A DNA stretch of 64,000 bases from Pelecanus crispus (lineage: Eukaryota > Chordata > Aves > Pelecaniformes > Pelecanidae), in assembly GCF_030463565.1 (NCBI RefSeq), contig NC_134660.1:3547501-3611500 (forward strand), in the 5' to 3' direction. Positions 53,659 through 64,000 of the stretch are shown here, piece after piece; position 1 is the stretch's first letter; each line of letters begins with the position of its first letter. A model generated the notes under the pieces. That model was not told where the DNA came from, ran no database searches, and saw nothing but the letters and a program-made list of their open reading frames with translations. Both the position numbers and the translations under genes were made by a program.

Positions 53659-55228
53659 ATGCACATGAAAACCGTGCTCATCCTCCTCCTTCTGGCCTTA
53701 GCCACGATATTTGCTTTGGTCTGTGTGCTGCTGACCAGAGGACGGGGCCCCAGCACCTGCCAGCACCAGCCCCTGGAGCAGGAGGCCACCGACGACGGCC
53801 AGAGCCTGGTCTTTGCCGATCTGACGCCCGAAGAGATGCTGCAAGTGGTGCGGTACCTGCAGGGAAACCTCGGGGTGCAGCTGGTTGACGCCTCGCGTGC
53901 AAAGCCCTCCGACAACTGCATCGCCTCCATCGACGTGCAGGTCCCCGCCAAGGCAGAGGTGCTGCGGTTCCTGGATGGTGGGGGGCCTCGCCCCCCCCGG
54001 GAGGCGCTGGCTGTGCTGTACTTTGGGAACCAGCCAGACCCCAACGTCACCGAGTACGTGGTGGGTCCGCTGCCGACACCGGTGTATCACCGGGACGTCA
54101 CGGTGCAGAAGTACAGGGGGAAGGTGCCGTACCACCGCAGACCAGCACTGGCTGTTGAATACAAACAGATTGCAGGGTTTTTAAAAAGCCAAGTGTTCCC
54201 TGCAGCTCCATCTTTCATGCGTCAAGTAATGGAGTATGATGGAGCCAGCCTAGCAGCCCTGACAGCCGCTCCCCGTGGATTCCAGTCTGGAGATCGAATC
54301 ACCTGGTTCGTTTTGTTTCAGAACGTGAGCGGGTTCTTCGTGCACCCGGTGGGGCTGGAGGTGCTGGTGGACCACAGCAGCCTGGACATCTCCCGGTGGG
54401 CGGTGAGCAGGGTCTTCTACAACGGGCAGTACTACAGGGACATGGTTCAGCTGGAGAGCGCCTACGTGCAGGGTCGCATCAGCGTGGAGAAGGTGAGGAA
54501 GGCGCCGCGGGATGGGGACTTCTCATCCATGAAGCCCCGAGCACCTTCGGCTGCGCTGTTCCCTTTGCAGTATGAGCCCCAGGGTCCCCGCTACAGCGTC
54601 AGGAACAACCACGTCCTCTTCCAGGCCTGGAGCTTTGCCTTTGGGATGAGTGTGAACACGGGCTTGCGCCTGTTTGACATCCGACACAAGGGGGAGAGGG
54701 TTGCCTATGAAATCAGTGTCCAAGAAGCATTGTCAGTGTATGGCTCCAACTGCCCCGGAGGAATGTCAACGAGGTACATGGATGGGAGCTTTGGCATCGG
54801 GCGCCACACCTCCCCCTTGGTGCGAGGGGTCGACTGCCCCTATTTAGCAACGTACCTGGATGTGCACTACCTTGCCCATTCCCAGGCCTCTGGAATTAGT
54901 AAAAATGCCGTCTGCATTTTTGAGCAGAACCTGGGCTCCCCTCTGAGGCGCCACTACTCCAACTTGCAGTCGCTCTACTACTACGGGGGGCTGGTCAACT
55001 CTGCGCTGGTCGTTCGCTCCATTGCGACCGTGGGCAACTATGACTACGTGTGGGACTTCATCTTCTACCAGAACGGGGCCATTGAAGGCAAGGTCCAGGC
55101 CACGGGGTACATGAGCTCCTCCTTTCTCCATGGGGATGGTCTGAGATACGGCAACAGGGTTTGGGAGCACACGCTGGGTACGATACACACCCATTTCATC
55201 AACTATAAAGTGGACTTGGATGTGGGAG
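53659..55228 (+). CDS. AOC2/AOC3-type copper amine oxidase, first exon A, active site intact
   Basis: One open exon of 1570 bases encodes about 523 residues, the same part that exon 1 covers in human AOC2 and AOC3, and ends at a GT donor (GGAG|GTAGGT) in phase 1. The protein begins with a type II signal anchor (KTVLILLLLALATIFALVCV), then the D2-D3 domains and most of the catalytic domain. It keeps the catalytic-base Asp ([10 protein letters not shown]), the TPQ precursor tyrosine in TVGNYDYVWD and the copper pair HTH in LGTIHTHF. Exons 2-4, which supply the third copper His and the C-terminus, do not follow before first exon B. Read through the donor, it would stop at 55302. It is either a truncated duplicate or an alternative first exon for the exons at 61919-63392. 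The TVGNYDY context is closer to AOC2 than to AOC3. Confidence 0.85.
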
Positions 55229-57119
55229 GTAGGTCTGGGTCTTCCTTTAATGTCTGCCATTACACCGGTAAACCCCAGAGCTTTGGGGAGATTGCCTCCT
55301 AGTCTGTAGAATCCCTAATATTTGTCATCAGAACTCTGCTTTTTCACTCTCCTAACCTCTTCTTTCATTACAAAGTTATTTTTCTATATATAAAATAGTC
55401 TGTTAAGGTCACAGAGTTGAAGGCAGTGTGAATTGTCTGGGAGTTCTGTGTTCAGCCCAGGGAAAGTATGAAAGTTCGCAGCTGGAAAATGTTTGTGTTT
55501 CCTTGAGGCCTCACGTCTGGCACGATGAGTGTTGCCATAGGCATGGCCAGGCAGACAGGGAGACACAGCCCTGTCTGCAGGGCTGAAGGTGCGAGCCTGC
55601 TCTTGCTGCGCCTGATGCTGGTCCTAGCACTCCTCCTAACTTGGGAAAATCCTTTTTGTATCTCGACTGCCCAGCGTAAAGCCGGGCAGCTGGACTGGTG
55701 TTCTGCAGGACGGAGCTTGTGCAGCTCTATCCCTGCTCCTCTTTTGAGGAAACACTTGTAAGTTGGATCCTGAGTCTCAGGCTGCAAAGCCGCTGCAGTG
55801 AGCCAGTGAATTTCCCGGCTTCGGCACAGAGTCACGGTTTCTGGCAGTGGATCCCTGCAGAGGGTTATTTGAGTCCAGGAGCAGTTCCTTCTGCACCAGC
55901 TGGCAGGCTGAGCAGCAAAGTGCTGGCGTCCACCCTGGGAGGCACAAAGATGCTCAGCCTGAAAGGACAGCTTTGCTTCCCCTTAAAGGCCATTCCGGTT
56001 ACTGCAGTCCGGGAAGGTGCAAGGGTAGTGGTGGTGCTGGGGGCACGGACCGGCAGCATTAGGTGTCTGTTACTGAAACCTGCTCCTGTAAAAGGTAAGG
56101 GAAAAAAATGTTTTACATCTGCAGAGGACCAAAGAGATTGCTGGTAGGCAGTAGACTGCATCTGTACCAGCCCAGGAGAAATGCAGCTCCAGTAACCCGT
56201 GCTGTCTCCTGGATTGTGGGGAGGAATCGGAGAACTATGTACGTCAAGCTCCAGCTGACTCCGGTGCAAGCGTTCAGTCCCGGCACGTGTCCGCTCTTGT
56301 ACCTGCCTGAGATGCAGTGGTTTGTGTGGCCTTAAAAGGTGCTGCTGCTATCATTATGGTCAAAAACAGGGCTGATACTGCTTCCCTTTTTGTAAGCAAG
56401 TCTTGAAAATGTGCTAAAATACAGTTCCTGCGTGGTGGCAAGGTTCTTTTCCATGACTGCTGTGCCCCTCAGCCCCCTGCTCTGTTTACAGCCCCTCAGC
56501 CCTGGCAGCTGCAAAATGCTCTTGAAGAGAGTTGTGTAAAATCCCAGACTTGTTCCCCTTAGCGAGGGAGGGGAGCGCTGTCCCGAGTGGCGGGGTTTGA
56601 GGCCACGCGGGGTGCTCGAGAGGCGCCCGGCAGGATCCCCGCCTTCTGAGCGCAGGGAAGGCAAAACTGCAGCACAGCAAAAATGGGTCATCTCCCACAC
56701 AGGTTTCTTGGATCCTGATCTGAGGCTGGCGTGGGACCTGCAGGGAAAAAAGGGCAATTATTCCCTGGCTGGAAGTGAGAATGAAAACATAAATTCCTAG
56801 ATTAACATGGTCGTGACAGGAGTAAATTGATCCAGTGCTGTAGTGGTTTCAGCCCCTGCCCAGCCCCTCCTGCCTGTGCCCCAAACTGTCCCCACCAGGA
56901 GGGTGTGAAGTAGCCCACGATCTCTGGAAAGCCGTCCTCGGCTGTCGGTGATGCATCGCTGCCGCCTCGCGTGGGGCTGGGCGCAGCGGGGCCAGCCTTG
57001 CAGAAGCTGGTGGCCACGCAGGAGCAGCCACCTCGCGCCGTGGTGGGGTGGTCCCGGTGCCCCGGCCCCCGGCTCGCAGCCTCCGAAGGGCTGCTCGCTG
57101 CTCTCCTCGCCAGGGAAGG
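55229..57119. other. Spacer between AOC first exon A and the solo LTR
   Basis: I searched this stretch for AOC exons 2-4 (the conserved [16 protein letters not shown] and [11 protein letters not shown] regions) and found none. About 30 bases after the exon A donor resemble the start of the exon B intron, then similarity ends. No other gene is recognisable. Confidence 0.55.
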
Positions 57120-57686
57120 TGTCGTGGTTCAGCCCCAGCCAGCAGCTCAGCACCACGCAGCCGCTCGCTCACTCCCCCTGCCCCGATGGGGTGGGGGAGA
57201 GAATCGGAGGAGTAAGAGTGAGAAACACTCCTGGGGTGAGATAAGAACAGTTTAATAATTGGAAGAAAGTAAAATAGTAATGATAATAGTAACAATACAA
57301 TAATAATAATAATAACAATATACAAAACAAGTGATGCACAACGCAATTGCTCACCACCCGCCGACCGATACCCAGACAGTTCCTGAGCAGCGATCGCTGC
57401 TCCCCGGCCAACCCCCCCCCAGTTTCTATACTGAGCATGATGTTACGTGGTATGGAATGGCCCTTTGGGCAGTTTGCATCAACTATTCTGGCTGTGCCCC
57501 CTCCCAGCTTCTTGTGCGCCTGGCAGAGCATGGGAAGCTGAAAAGTCCTTGACTAGCATAAGCAGTACTTAGCAACAACTAAAACATCAGTGTGTTATCA
57601 ACATTCTTCTCCTACTAAATCCAAAACACAGCACTGTGCCTGCTACTAGGAAGAAAATTAACTCTATCCCAGCTGAAACCAGGACA
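57120..57686 (-). mobile_element. Solo LTR of an avian ERVL-type endogenous retrovirus
   Basis: A 567-base LTR with TG...CA ends and inverted termini (TGTCGTGGTT at one end, AACCAGGACA at the other) is flanked by a perfect 5-base target duplication GAAGG at 57115-57119 and 57687-57691. In the minus orientation it reads TGTCCTGGTTTCAGCTGGGA and contains an ATTAAA signal, as in the bird ERVL LTRs I know. No internal retroviral sequence remains, so it arose by LTR-LTR recombination. The identical duplications and clean ends suggest a moderately young insertion. It contains a short TAA-type microsatellite. Confidence 0.92.
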
Positions 57687-57691
57687 GAAGG

Positions 57692-58560
57692 TCAATCGTG
57701 TGGTCAGGAATACTGAACAGTTTCCCGACAGTAACCATTTCTGTCCATGACAGCTCTTGTCCACGCATCCTGCCCGCTGGAGTGGGGTTGGGATGGCTGA
57801 ATGGGGACAGATGTGTCCTGTTAGTCATCCTGCAGCCGCTGCTCTTCCTGGCGCAGCCGCTCCAGGTGCTGCCCGTCGCTTGCAGTTGCTGCCAGGGGTT
57901 TGGCAAGTGCTGCCCGTTCTCACCAGGGAGCTTCCTTTCATCTCGGCAGCTGGAGCCAGGCTGGAGCTGCCAGGTCCTTTCCCTCAGGGTTGGGAGGGAC
58001 TTGCAGGCGATAGAGAGTGGCGACGGGGAGAACAGGCACGTGGAGGTGCTGGGGAGCCGGCGGGTCTTGGGCTCTCCTGGAGCACCAGCCTAGACCGGCC
58101 CTGCAGGGGAGCGGGGCTGCTCCCAGGGCACTGGGGTGCAGAAGGAGCGGGGCTGGCCGAGCCTGCCCCTGCGGCATCGCTGCGCTCCCACATGAGACGG
58201 GACAGGGTGTCCTGGGAGACGCTGGGAGAAGCAAAGGCCCCTTGGGCAGACCAAGGACGGGGCTCTTCATGGTGTCACCCTGCAGCGGAGAAACCCATCA
58301 GCAGCTTGGGGAGTGAGTCAGGCACCGGCTCCCCAGCTGGCTTCCTCGGTGTGTCTGGGGTGGGGAGGAAACAGGCTGAACTGGCCAGGACCTGTGATCT
58401 CCTCTCCGAGTCCCATGTGAGCTCCAGGCTCCCTCCCCACCTCGCAAGCGACGCCTTTACGCCCACAGTTTGCAAATGAATTAAAAGCCTGGTCTGCGGG
58501 TGAGGGACGTATTCTGGATGCTGCAGCTAAACCCCACGCACTGTCTCTGCACTCGGAAAG
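57692..58560. other. Spacer and putative promoter of AOC first exon B
   Basis: No AOC exon 2-4 sequence and no other gene is visible. A TATA-like AATTAAAAG lies near 58479, about 80 bases before the exon B start. The 5' flanks of exons A and B do not resemble each other. Confidence 0.4.
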
Positions 58561-61500
58561 ATGAACCCCAAACTTCCCTACGTTCTCCTGGCTGGGGCTG
58601 CGGCGATAATCTTCATTCTCTCCTGCATGCTGCTGAGCAGGGGGAGGCGATCACCCAGCTGTGAATCCCAGCCCCGCATCCTGGAGAAGACGGGACCCAC
58701 GAGCCAGAGCCTGGTCTTTGCCGATCTGACGCCCGAAGAGATGCTGCAAGTGGTGCGGTACCTGCAGGGAAACCTCGGGGTGCGGCTGGTTGACGCCTCG
58801 TGTGCAAAGCCCTCCGACAACTGCATCGCCTCCGTCGATGTGCAGGTCCCCGCCAAGGCAGAGGTGCTGCGGTTCCTGGATGGTGGGGGGCCTCGCCCCC
58901 CCCGGGAGGCGCTGGCTGTGCTGTACTTTGGGAACCAGCCAGACCCCAACGTCACCGAGTACGTGGTGGGTCCGCTGCCGACGCCGGTGTATCACCGGGA
59001 CGTCACGGTGCAGAAGTACAGGGGGAAGGTGCCGTACCACCGCAGACCGATGCTGGGCAGTGAGTACGAGCAGGTGGGAGTGTTCTTACAGATGGTGGCA
59101 TTTGCTGCAGCCCCAACCTTCCTGAAAGAAGTGTTTGAGTACGACGGCACCAACGTGGCATTTCAGACCACGGCCCCTCACGGGTTTCAGTCTGGAGACC
59201 GTAAGTCCTGGTTCATCGTGTTTCAGAACGTGAGCGGGTTCTTCGTGCACCCGGTGGGGCTGGAGGTGCTGGTGGACCACAGCAGCCTGGACATCTCCCG
59301 GTGGGCGGTGAGCAGGGTCTTCTACAACGGGCAGTACTACAGGGACATGGTTCAGCTGGAGAGCGCCTACGTGCAGGGTCGCATCAGCGTGGAGAAGGTG
59401 AGGAAGGCGCCGCGGGATGGGGACTTCTCATCCATGAAGCCCCGAGCACCTTCGGCTGCGCTGTTCCCTTTGCAGTATGAGCCCCAGGGTCCCCGCTACA
59501 GCGTCAGGAACAACCACGTCCTCTTCCAGGCCTGGAGCTTTGCCTTTGGGATGAGTGTGAACACGGGCCTGCGCCTGTTTGACATCCGACACAAGGGGGA
59601 GAGGGTTGCCTATGAAATCAGTGTCCAAGAAGCATTGTCAGTGTATGGCTCCAACTGCCCTGGAGGAATGTCAACGAGGTACATGGATGGGAGCTTTGGC
59701 ATCGGGCGCCACACTTCCCCCTTGGTGCGAGGGGTTGACTGCCCATACTCAGCCACCTACGTCGACACACACTCTCTGTCTGAGACCCTCAGCCCCAGTA
59801 AGAGAAAGGCTTCCCTCTGCATTTTTGAGCAGAACCTGGGCTCCCCTCTGAGGCGCCACTACTCCAACTTGCAGTCGCTCTACTACGGGGGGCTGGTCAA
59901 CTCTGCACTGGTCGTTCGCTCCATTGCGACCGTGGGCAACCACGACTACGTGTGGGACTTCATCTTCTACCAGAACGGGGCCATTGAAGGCAAGGTCCAG
60001 GCCACGGGGTACACAAGCTCCTCCTTTCTCCATGGGGATGGTCTGAGATACGGCAACAGGGTTTGGGAGCACACACTGGGTACGATACGCACTCATTTCA
60101 TCAACTATAAAGTGGACTTGGACGTGGGAGGTAGGTCTGGGTCTTGTCTCTCCTTTGTGCCCTCCCCGAGTACTTTTAGACTCCCCAAAATTGACTTCTT
60201 TTTTGGTCCTTATACAGATTTTTCTTTCCCTGTGTGGGGTAGGATGGTGTGCTGACACAGAGCCGCTTCCCTTCTGTTTTTCGAGCAGTGAAAGGTGTTG
60301 TCCTACAGGGAGAGGTTCCCCCTCTGTCCCTCGCAGTTACCCCTAAGCATGTGCAGAGCTGCGGCTTCCTGGGCTGGGTAACGCCAGCACTGCCGTGTGC
60401 CCAGCCCGTGCCCTAATGGGACACATCCTTCCCCTCCTGCCTGGGCAGACAGACCCAGCCCCAACCTTGCCCCATTGGCCTCAACGCTTCCGGGGCTCTG
60501 TAGAAGTTGGGATTTTTCCCTCCGCCGCCCTGCCCCTGTCCTGAGCCCCAAACGATAGTAGGAGTCGATCAAGCTGGTTTGTTGGGATGTGGTTTCCAGC
60601 TCACATTCCTAATTCCTACAGCTTTGTCGAGCTGTTCCTGCTGCTCGTGTGCGAGTGGGGCTGGCAGCTGCCCTCTCCGTAGGGCTGCAGGCACAGCAGG
60701 CAGACGCTGGGCTGGCGGCCAGCTCTGAGCTTTGGGCTGTGCTGCATTTTGCCAGGGGTACAAGGGGTCCTTTGCTCACAGCAGCAACGGGAACGTCAGC
60801 TGCAGTTTTCTAGATCTTCCCCTACCATTTATGCCACAAATCTGTCCTCACATGCCTGCTGAAATTGCATTTGCTGCATGCTCCTGCCATCTACTAAAAA
60901 TTGCCCTATTTCCTTTTAATTGGGAAACACAAATTTAAAGACTGTTTCATGCAGTTTTAGGATGAGTTTTGAGTACCTAAGTAAAAATGGAGGACTGCAA
61001 AAATGTGAGAACAGGGAAAAGGCAGATGAAATCAGAGTGTCACTGCTACCACTGGAAGAGGAGGTGTGGGGTTAGAAGTTTTGTTCACATCAGAAAAGGG
61101 AAGAAAATGAGCACGGTGGCGGTTGCTGGGCGTGGATCCTCTTCCATGGGGCTCGGGGTCTGGCGCTGCCCTCGATGGCAGCCCCGGCGCTCAGGCCCAA
61201 GGCGCTGCTCAAACCTTCCAGGATGGCCAGAGGTTCAGCTCTGAAATGGCCCTTACGCCAGCTGGAAACTCGCGTGGGGCCGAGGGGAGCGGAGCACGGG
61301 AGGGCGTTTCACCATACACCTCGAGCGCTCTCAGCCAGATCTTTGCCATCTTGTCCCCAGATTTATTTGCTCTTGTGCCCCTCCTGTTGCTCTGAGCCTC
61401 TGGCTCATGACTCTTCTTTGTGGAAAGACCTGAACTGCATAGCACTGCTCCAGTTTTGTGATGTGCAAATGTCTTGGAGCCTGGGCTCTTTCTAGTGCTT

Positions 61501-63392
61501 TCCAGCTCACAGGATGCATGCTGATGAGCACAAACACAGTACCTGGGCCATCAGGCGCTTGAGTTAATTAGACTGTGCTTGCACGGGGAAGCAAACCTGT
61601 TCTTCTGCACTGGGACAAGGTTCCTGTCTTGTCTGCACAGAGAGGGAGAGTCCCCATGGATGGTGGTGTCTGCCACAGAATGGTGTTGCCTGGGTCAGAC
61701 AAACGTACAGTCATACAGCCACAGATAAACGTACACGACGTACAGTCACGCTGCCGTGGAGCTGCGGAGCGGGAACTGCTCTCACAGGCAGGAACCGGTG
61801 CTTGGAGCGTGGGGTATGGGAAGGGAGGATGGGGAGAGCAAGCTCTGGCTGCAGTGATGTCCGTAGGGAACAGGGGACTGTGGGGATGCTCCTCAGCGAC
61901 TTTGCTTTGGCTTCGCAGGGGTGAAGAACTCCCTGGTGGCCCACGACATGGCGTTTGAGATGGCGCGGGCTCCCTGGAGCCCGGAGCAGCAGATAGAGCG
62001 GCCACGACTCACCAAGAAAGTCCTGGACACGGAGGACCAGGCTGCCTTCCGGCTCCAGTCGAAGATGCCCAGATACATCTACTTTGCGGCCAACAGCAAA
62101 AACAAGTGGGGCCACCAGCGTGGTTACAGGATCCAGATCACCAGTTTTGCGGGGGACCATGTCCCCGAAGCCAGCTCCATGGAGAGGGCCATCAGCTGGG
62201 CAAGGTCAGGCTGCTCTGACTGGGACGGCAGGTTCTCAGAGATGCCCCCAGCCCCGCCGGCTGGGGAGGCATGGCGTGGGTGTTCCTTGGTGGGGAGGCA
62301 CAAGGCAGACGCTCTCCTGGGCTGGGGTTACTCCGTGGGAGCAGGCGTGTGCTCTGCGGACTCTCTGGGGAGCTGGCTTTTCGCTCTGCCCTGCCCCAGG
62401 GGGCTGCTCCCGTCTCTTTTCTTGTCCTCAGGTACCAGCTGGCCGTCACCCGACGGAAGGAGGAGGAGCCCACCAGCACCAGCATCTACAACCAGAACGA
62501 CCCCTGGACGCCCACCGTCGCCTTCGCCAACTTCATCAACAACGAGACCATCACCAACGAGGTGAGCTGGGGTACCTGGGGCTGGAGCTGTGATACCCCA
62601 CCCCGGGCTGAGCGGGAGCCCCAGAGCTGCCCCAGGGGCTGAGTGACCCTGGCGTCGCCCGCAGGACAGCGGGCTCAGCCGGGAGAGCAGCAGCCCCGGG
62701 GAATGAGGAAAGCGTGTTTGAGTATCCCCTTTTCTGTGTATCTGCTTGGTGCTTCGATCAGAGCATGTAGATCAGAGTGCAGAGCAGAAGCTCGTTTCTC
62801 CCTATGGAGAAATGCTGGCAAAACATCAGGAAAATCTCTGCGAGGCTGGGGCTTGGCCGTGGGGACCAGGGCAAGGGCCCTTCTGCTGGGTGGACGTCTG
62901 CAGCTGTGGCTGTGGGCAGCTCTTTGGAGGAGGGAAGGGATCATTCCCAGGAGGGGGAGCTTGGCATGTGGGAACGTGGCCAAGCTGGTTCCCCATGGAG
63001 GTCCTCTCCTGCTCTTCTGTAACTTTCCGTGGCCCCTGCACAGATTTTGGTCGCTCCCGCTCCAGGCTTCTGAAATAACCATGGTCTTGTGGCTCCTCCC
63101 TGCCTAGGACCTGGTTGCCTGGATAACCGCTGGTTTCCTTCACATCCCGCACTCGGAGGATATTCCCAACACTGTGACGGTGGGAAACTCGGTCGGCTTT
63201 CTCCTGAGACCCTACAACTACTATGACCTGGACCCCTCCATATACTCGCACGATGGTGTGTTTTTCACCAGCGAGCAGGACTTCACGGCGTGTGAAATCA
63301 ACCCTATCGCATGCCTGCCCAAAACTGCCTCTTGTTTGCCAAACTTCCCCCCGTTCACCTATGATGGTTTCCAAAATATGAGCAGGCTTTAA
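58561..63392 (+). CDS. AOC2/AOC3-type copper amine oxidase B, complete but with active-site substitutions
   Basis: Four coding exons, 58561-60130, 61919-62204, 62432-62561 and 63108-63392, encode 756 aa, the length of human AOC2 (AOC3 has 763). The family are dimeric, membrane-anchored ectoenzymes that oxidise primary amines to aldehyde, H2O2 and ammonia with a TPQ cofactor and copper. There is a signal anchor ([17 protein letters not shown]), the catalytic-base region [10 protein letters not shown], and in exon 4 the third copper His in [18 protein letters not shown]. However, the TPQ tyrosine is His ([10 protein letters not shown], codon 59941-59943) and the first copper His is Arg (LGTIRTHF), so this product should not form the cofactor or bind copper normally. 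Long parts of exon 1 are nearly identical to first exon A; two short blocks differ strongly. Exons 2-4 look fully conserved. Confidence 0.93.
60131..61918 (+). other. AOC B intron 1, 1.8 kb
   Basis: GT donor at 60131 and CAG acceptor ending at 61918. No further AOC-like exon or transposon is apparent. This acceptor is the only one in the window that could also receive first exon A. Confidence 0.6.
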
Positions 63393-64000
63393 TGCTCCAG
63401 GATGGTGTTAGGAGACACAGTCAGAGACAAGAGGTTGACTGTTCTGTCTCAGATTTTCAGTTTTTTAGTGAAGTTGTCTCAATTTCCAGTTGTGCCATGA
63501 CTTCATTTTTTATCCTTGCTTTTAAAATAGTGCTCTTTAAAAGGGAAGCATAATCTTCCTGGCATGGTGCCAGTCAGGAGTCTACGTTATCTCTGTTAAT
63601 TGCTAAATTTGAGTCTGTTGCAGGAGGAAAGTGAGGAGAAAATCCTGTTCCTCTGCTGTAGAAGCAAGCGCTGTGTAGTGCCTAACTCAGGTTAAAAAAA
63701 ATGAAAATTATTCTGGTCCAGTGCTCTCTCGAGTGTCTCATTCTTACAACGTACAGCAGCATCTCTGGGGGGGATGATGCTGGGTCTCCACTGTGTTTCC
63801 TGCATCCACAAACCAGCCCAGCAGCAAGGCCCTGGGTGCCCGTCCGGGCACGGGGATAGTCCAGCCGGAGGGCAGGAGGGATGGGCTGGCAACCCCGGGG
63901 CTCTGGGGGAAGGACCGAGGTGGGTGCTGGCACCGAGCTCTGTGGGTGCTTGGGGTGAGGCTGGGGACAGAGCAAGGACCTGCTTGGGCTGCAGCTCTCG
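63393..64000. other. 3' flank of the AOC locus
   Basis: AT-rich to about 63720, probably 3' UTR, then GC-richer. I find no perfect AATAAA or ATTAAA in the first 330 bases, so the poly(A) site is unclear. No further gene starts before the window ends. Confidence 0.4.

Noticed and set aside
55229-55302. Read-through extension of AOC exon A to the stop at 55302, making a 547-residue protein
   Set aside because: The GT donor at 55229 is the conserved AOC exon 1 boundary, and the extra 24 residues have no match to the family.
57169-57531. Open frame with Tyr/Leu-rich runs inside the solo LTR
   Set aside because: It is formed by the TAA-type microsatellite of the LTR; solo LTRs of this family carry no gene.
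60131-60255. Read-through extension of AOC exon B
   Set aside because: The spliced model to exons 2-4 gives the expected 756-residue protein; the extension is intron sequence.

Overview
This window is vertebrate, most likely bird, nuclear DNA from a GC-rich, gene-dense microchromosome. Three things point to a bird: CR1 LINE 3' ends with the ATTCTATG octamer repeat, a solo LTR of the ERVL type common in birds, and compact genes with short GC-rich introns. The gene order matches human 17q21 (RAMP2, VPS25, WNK4, COA3, CNTD1, BECN1, PSME3, AOC2/AOC3). From memory, the chicken counterpart lies on chromosome 27.

Layout: 1-1268 GC-rich upstream DNA; 1269-2884 a RAMP1/3-type gene (+); 4451-6878 RAMP2 (+); 7692-10096 VPS25 (+); about 7 kb without a recognisable gene; 17591-30681 WNK4 (+, 20 coding exons); 31853-32281 COA3 (-), head to head with CNTD1 (+, 32657-36033); CNTD1 faces BECN1 (-, 37317-42174) tail to tail; BECN1 is head to head with PSME3 (+, 42493-47365); 53659-63392 holds a copper amine oxidase (AOC2/AOC3-type) locus with two large first exons and one set of downstream exons, with a solo LTR between the two first exons. 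I rebuilt the exons by hand from splice sites, reading phase and remembered human protein sequences. Lengths agree with the families: VPS25 174 aa, COA3 104, CNTD1 327, BECN1 448, PSME3 254, AOC 756.

The most unusual part is the AOC locus. First exon A (53659-55228) keeps the tyrosine that matures into the TPQ cofactor and both exon-1 copper histidines, but has no exons 2-4 of its own. First exon B (58561-60130) is followed by complete exons 2-4, but has His in place of the TPQ tyrosine and Arg in place of one copper histidine. Both exons are 1570 nt and end at the same donor in the same phase, so both could splice to the shared exons, giving one active and one inactive oxidase. Other points of note are a six-cysteine RAMP1/3-type gene beside RAMP2, an apparent one-base insertion in WNK4 exon 2, a GC-AG intron in BECN1 and two compact bidirectional promoters.

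The genes do not form one pathway. They cover peptide-hormone receptor accessory proteins (RAMPs), endosomal sorting (VPS25), ion-transport control (WNK4), cytochrome oxidase assembly (COA3), meiosis (CNTD1), autophagy (BECN1), the nuclear proteasome (PSME3) and extracellular amine oxidation (AOC).
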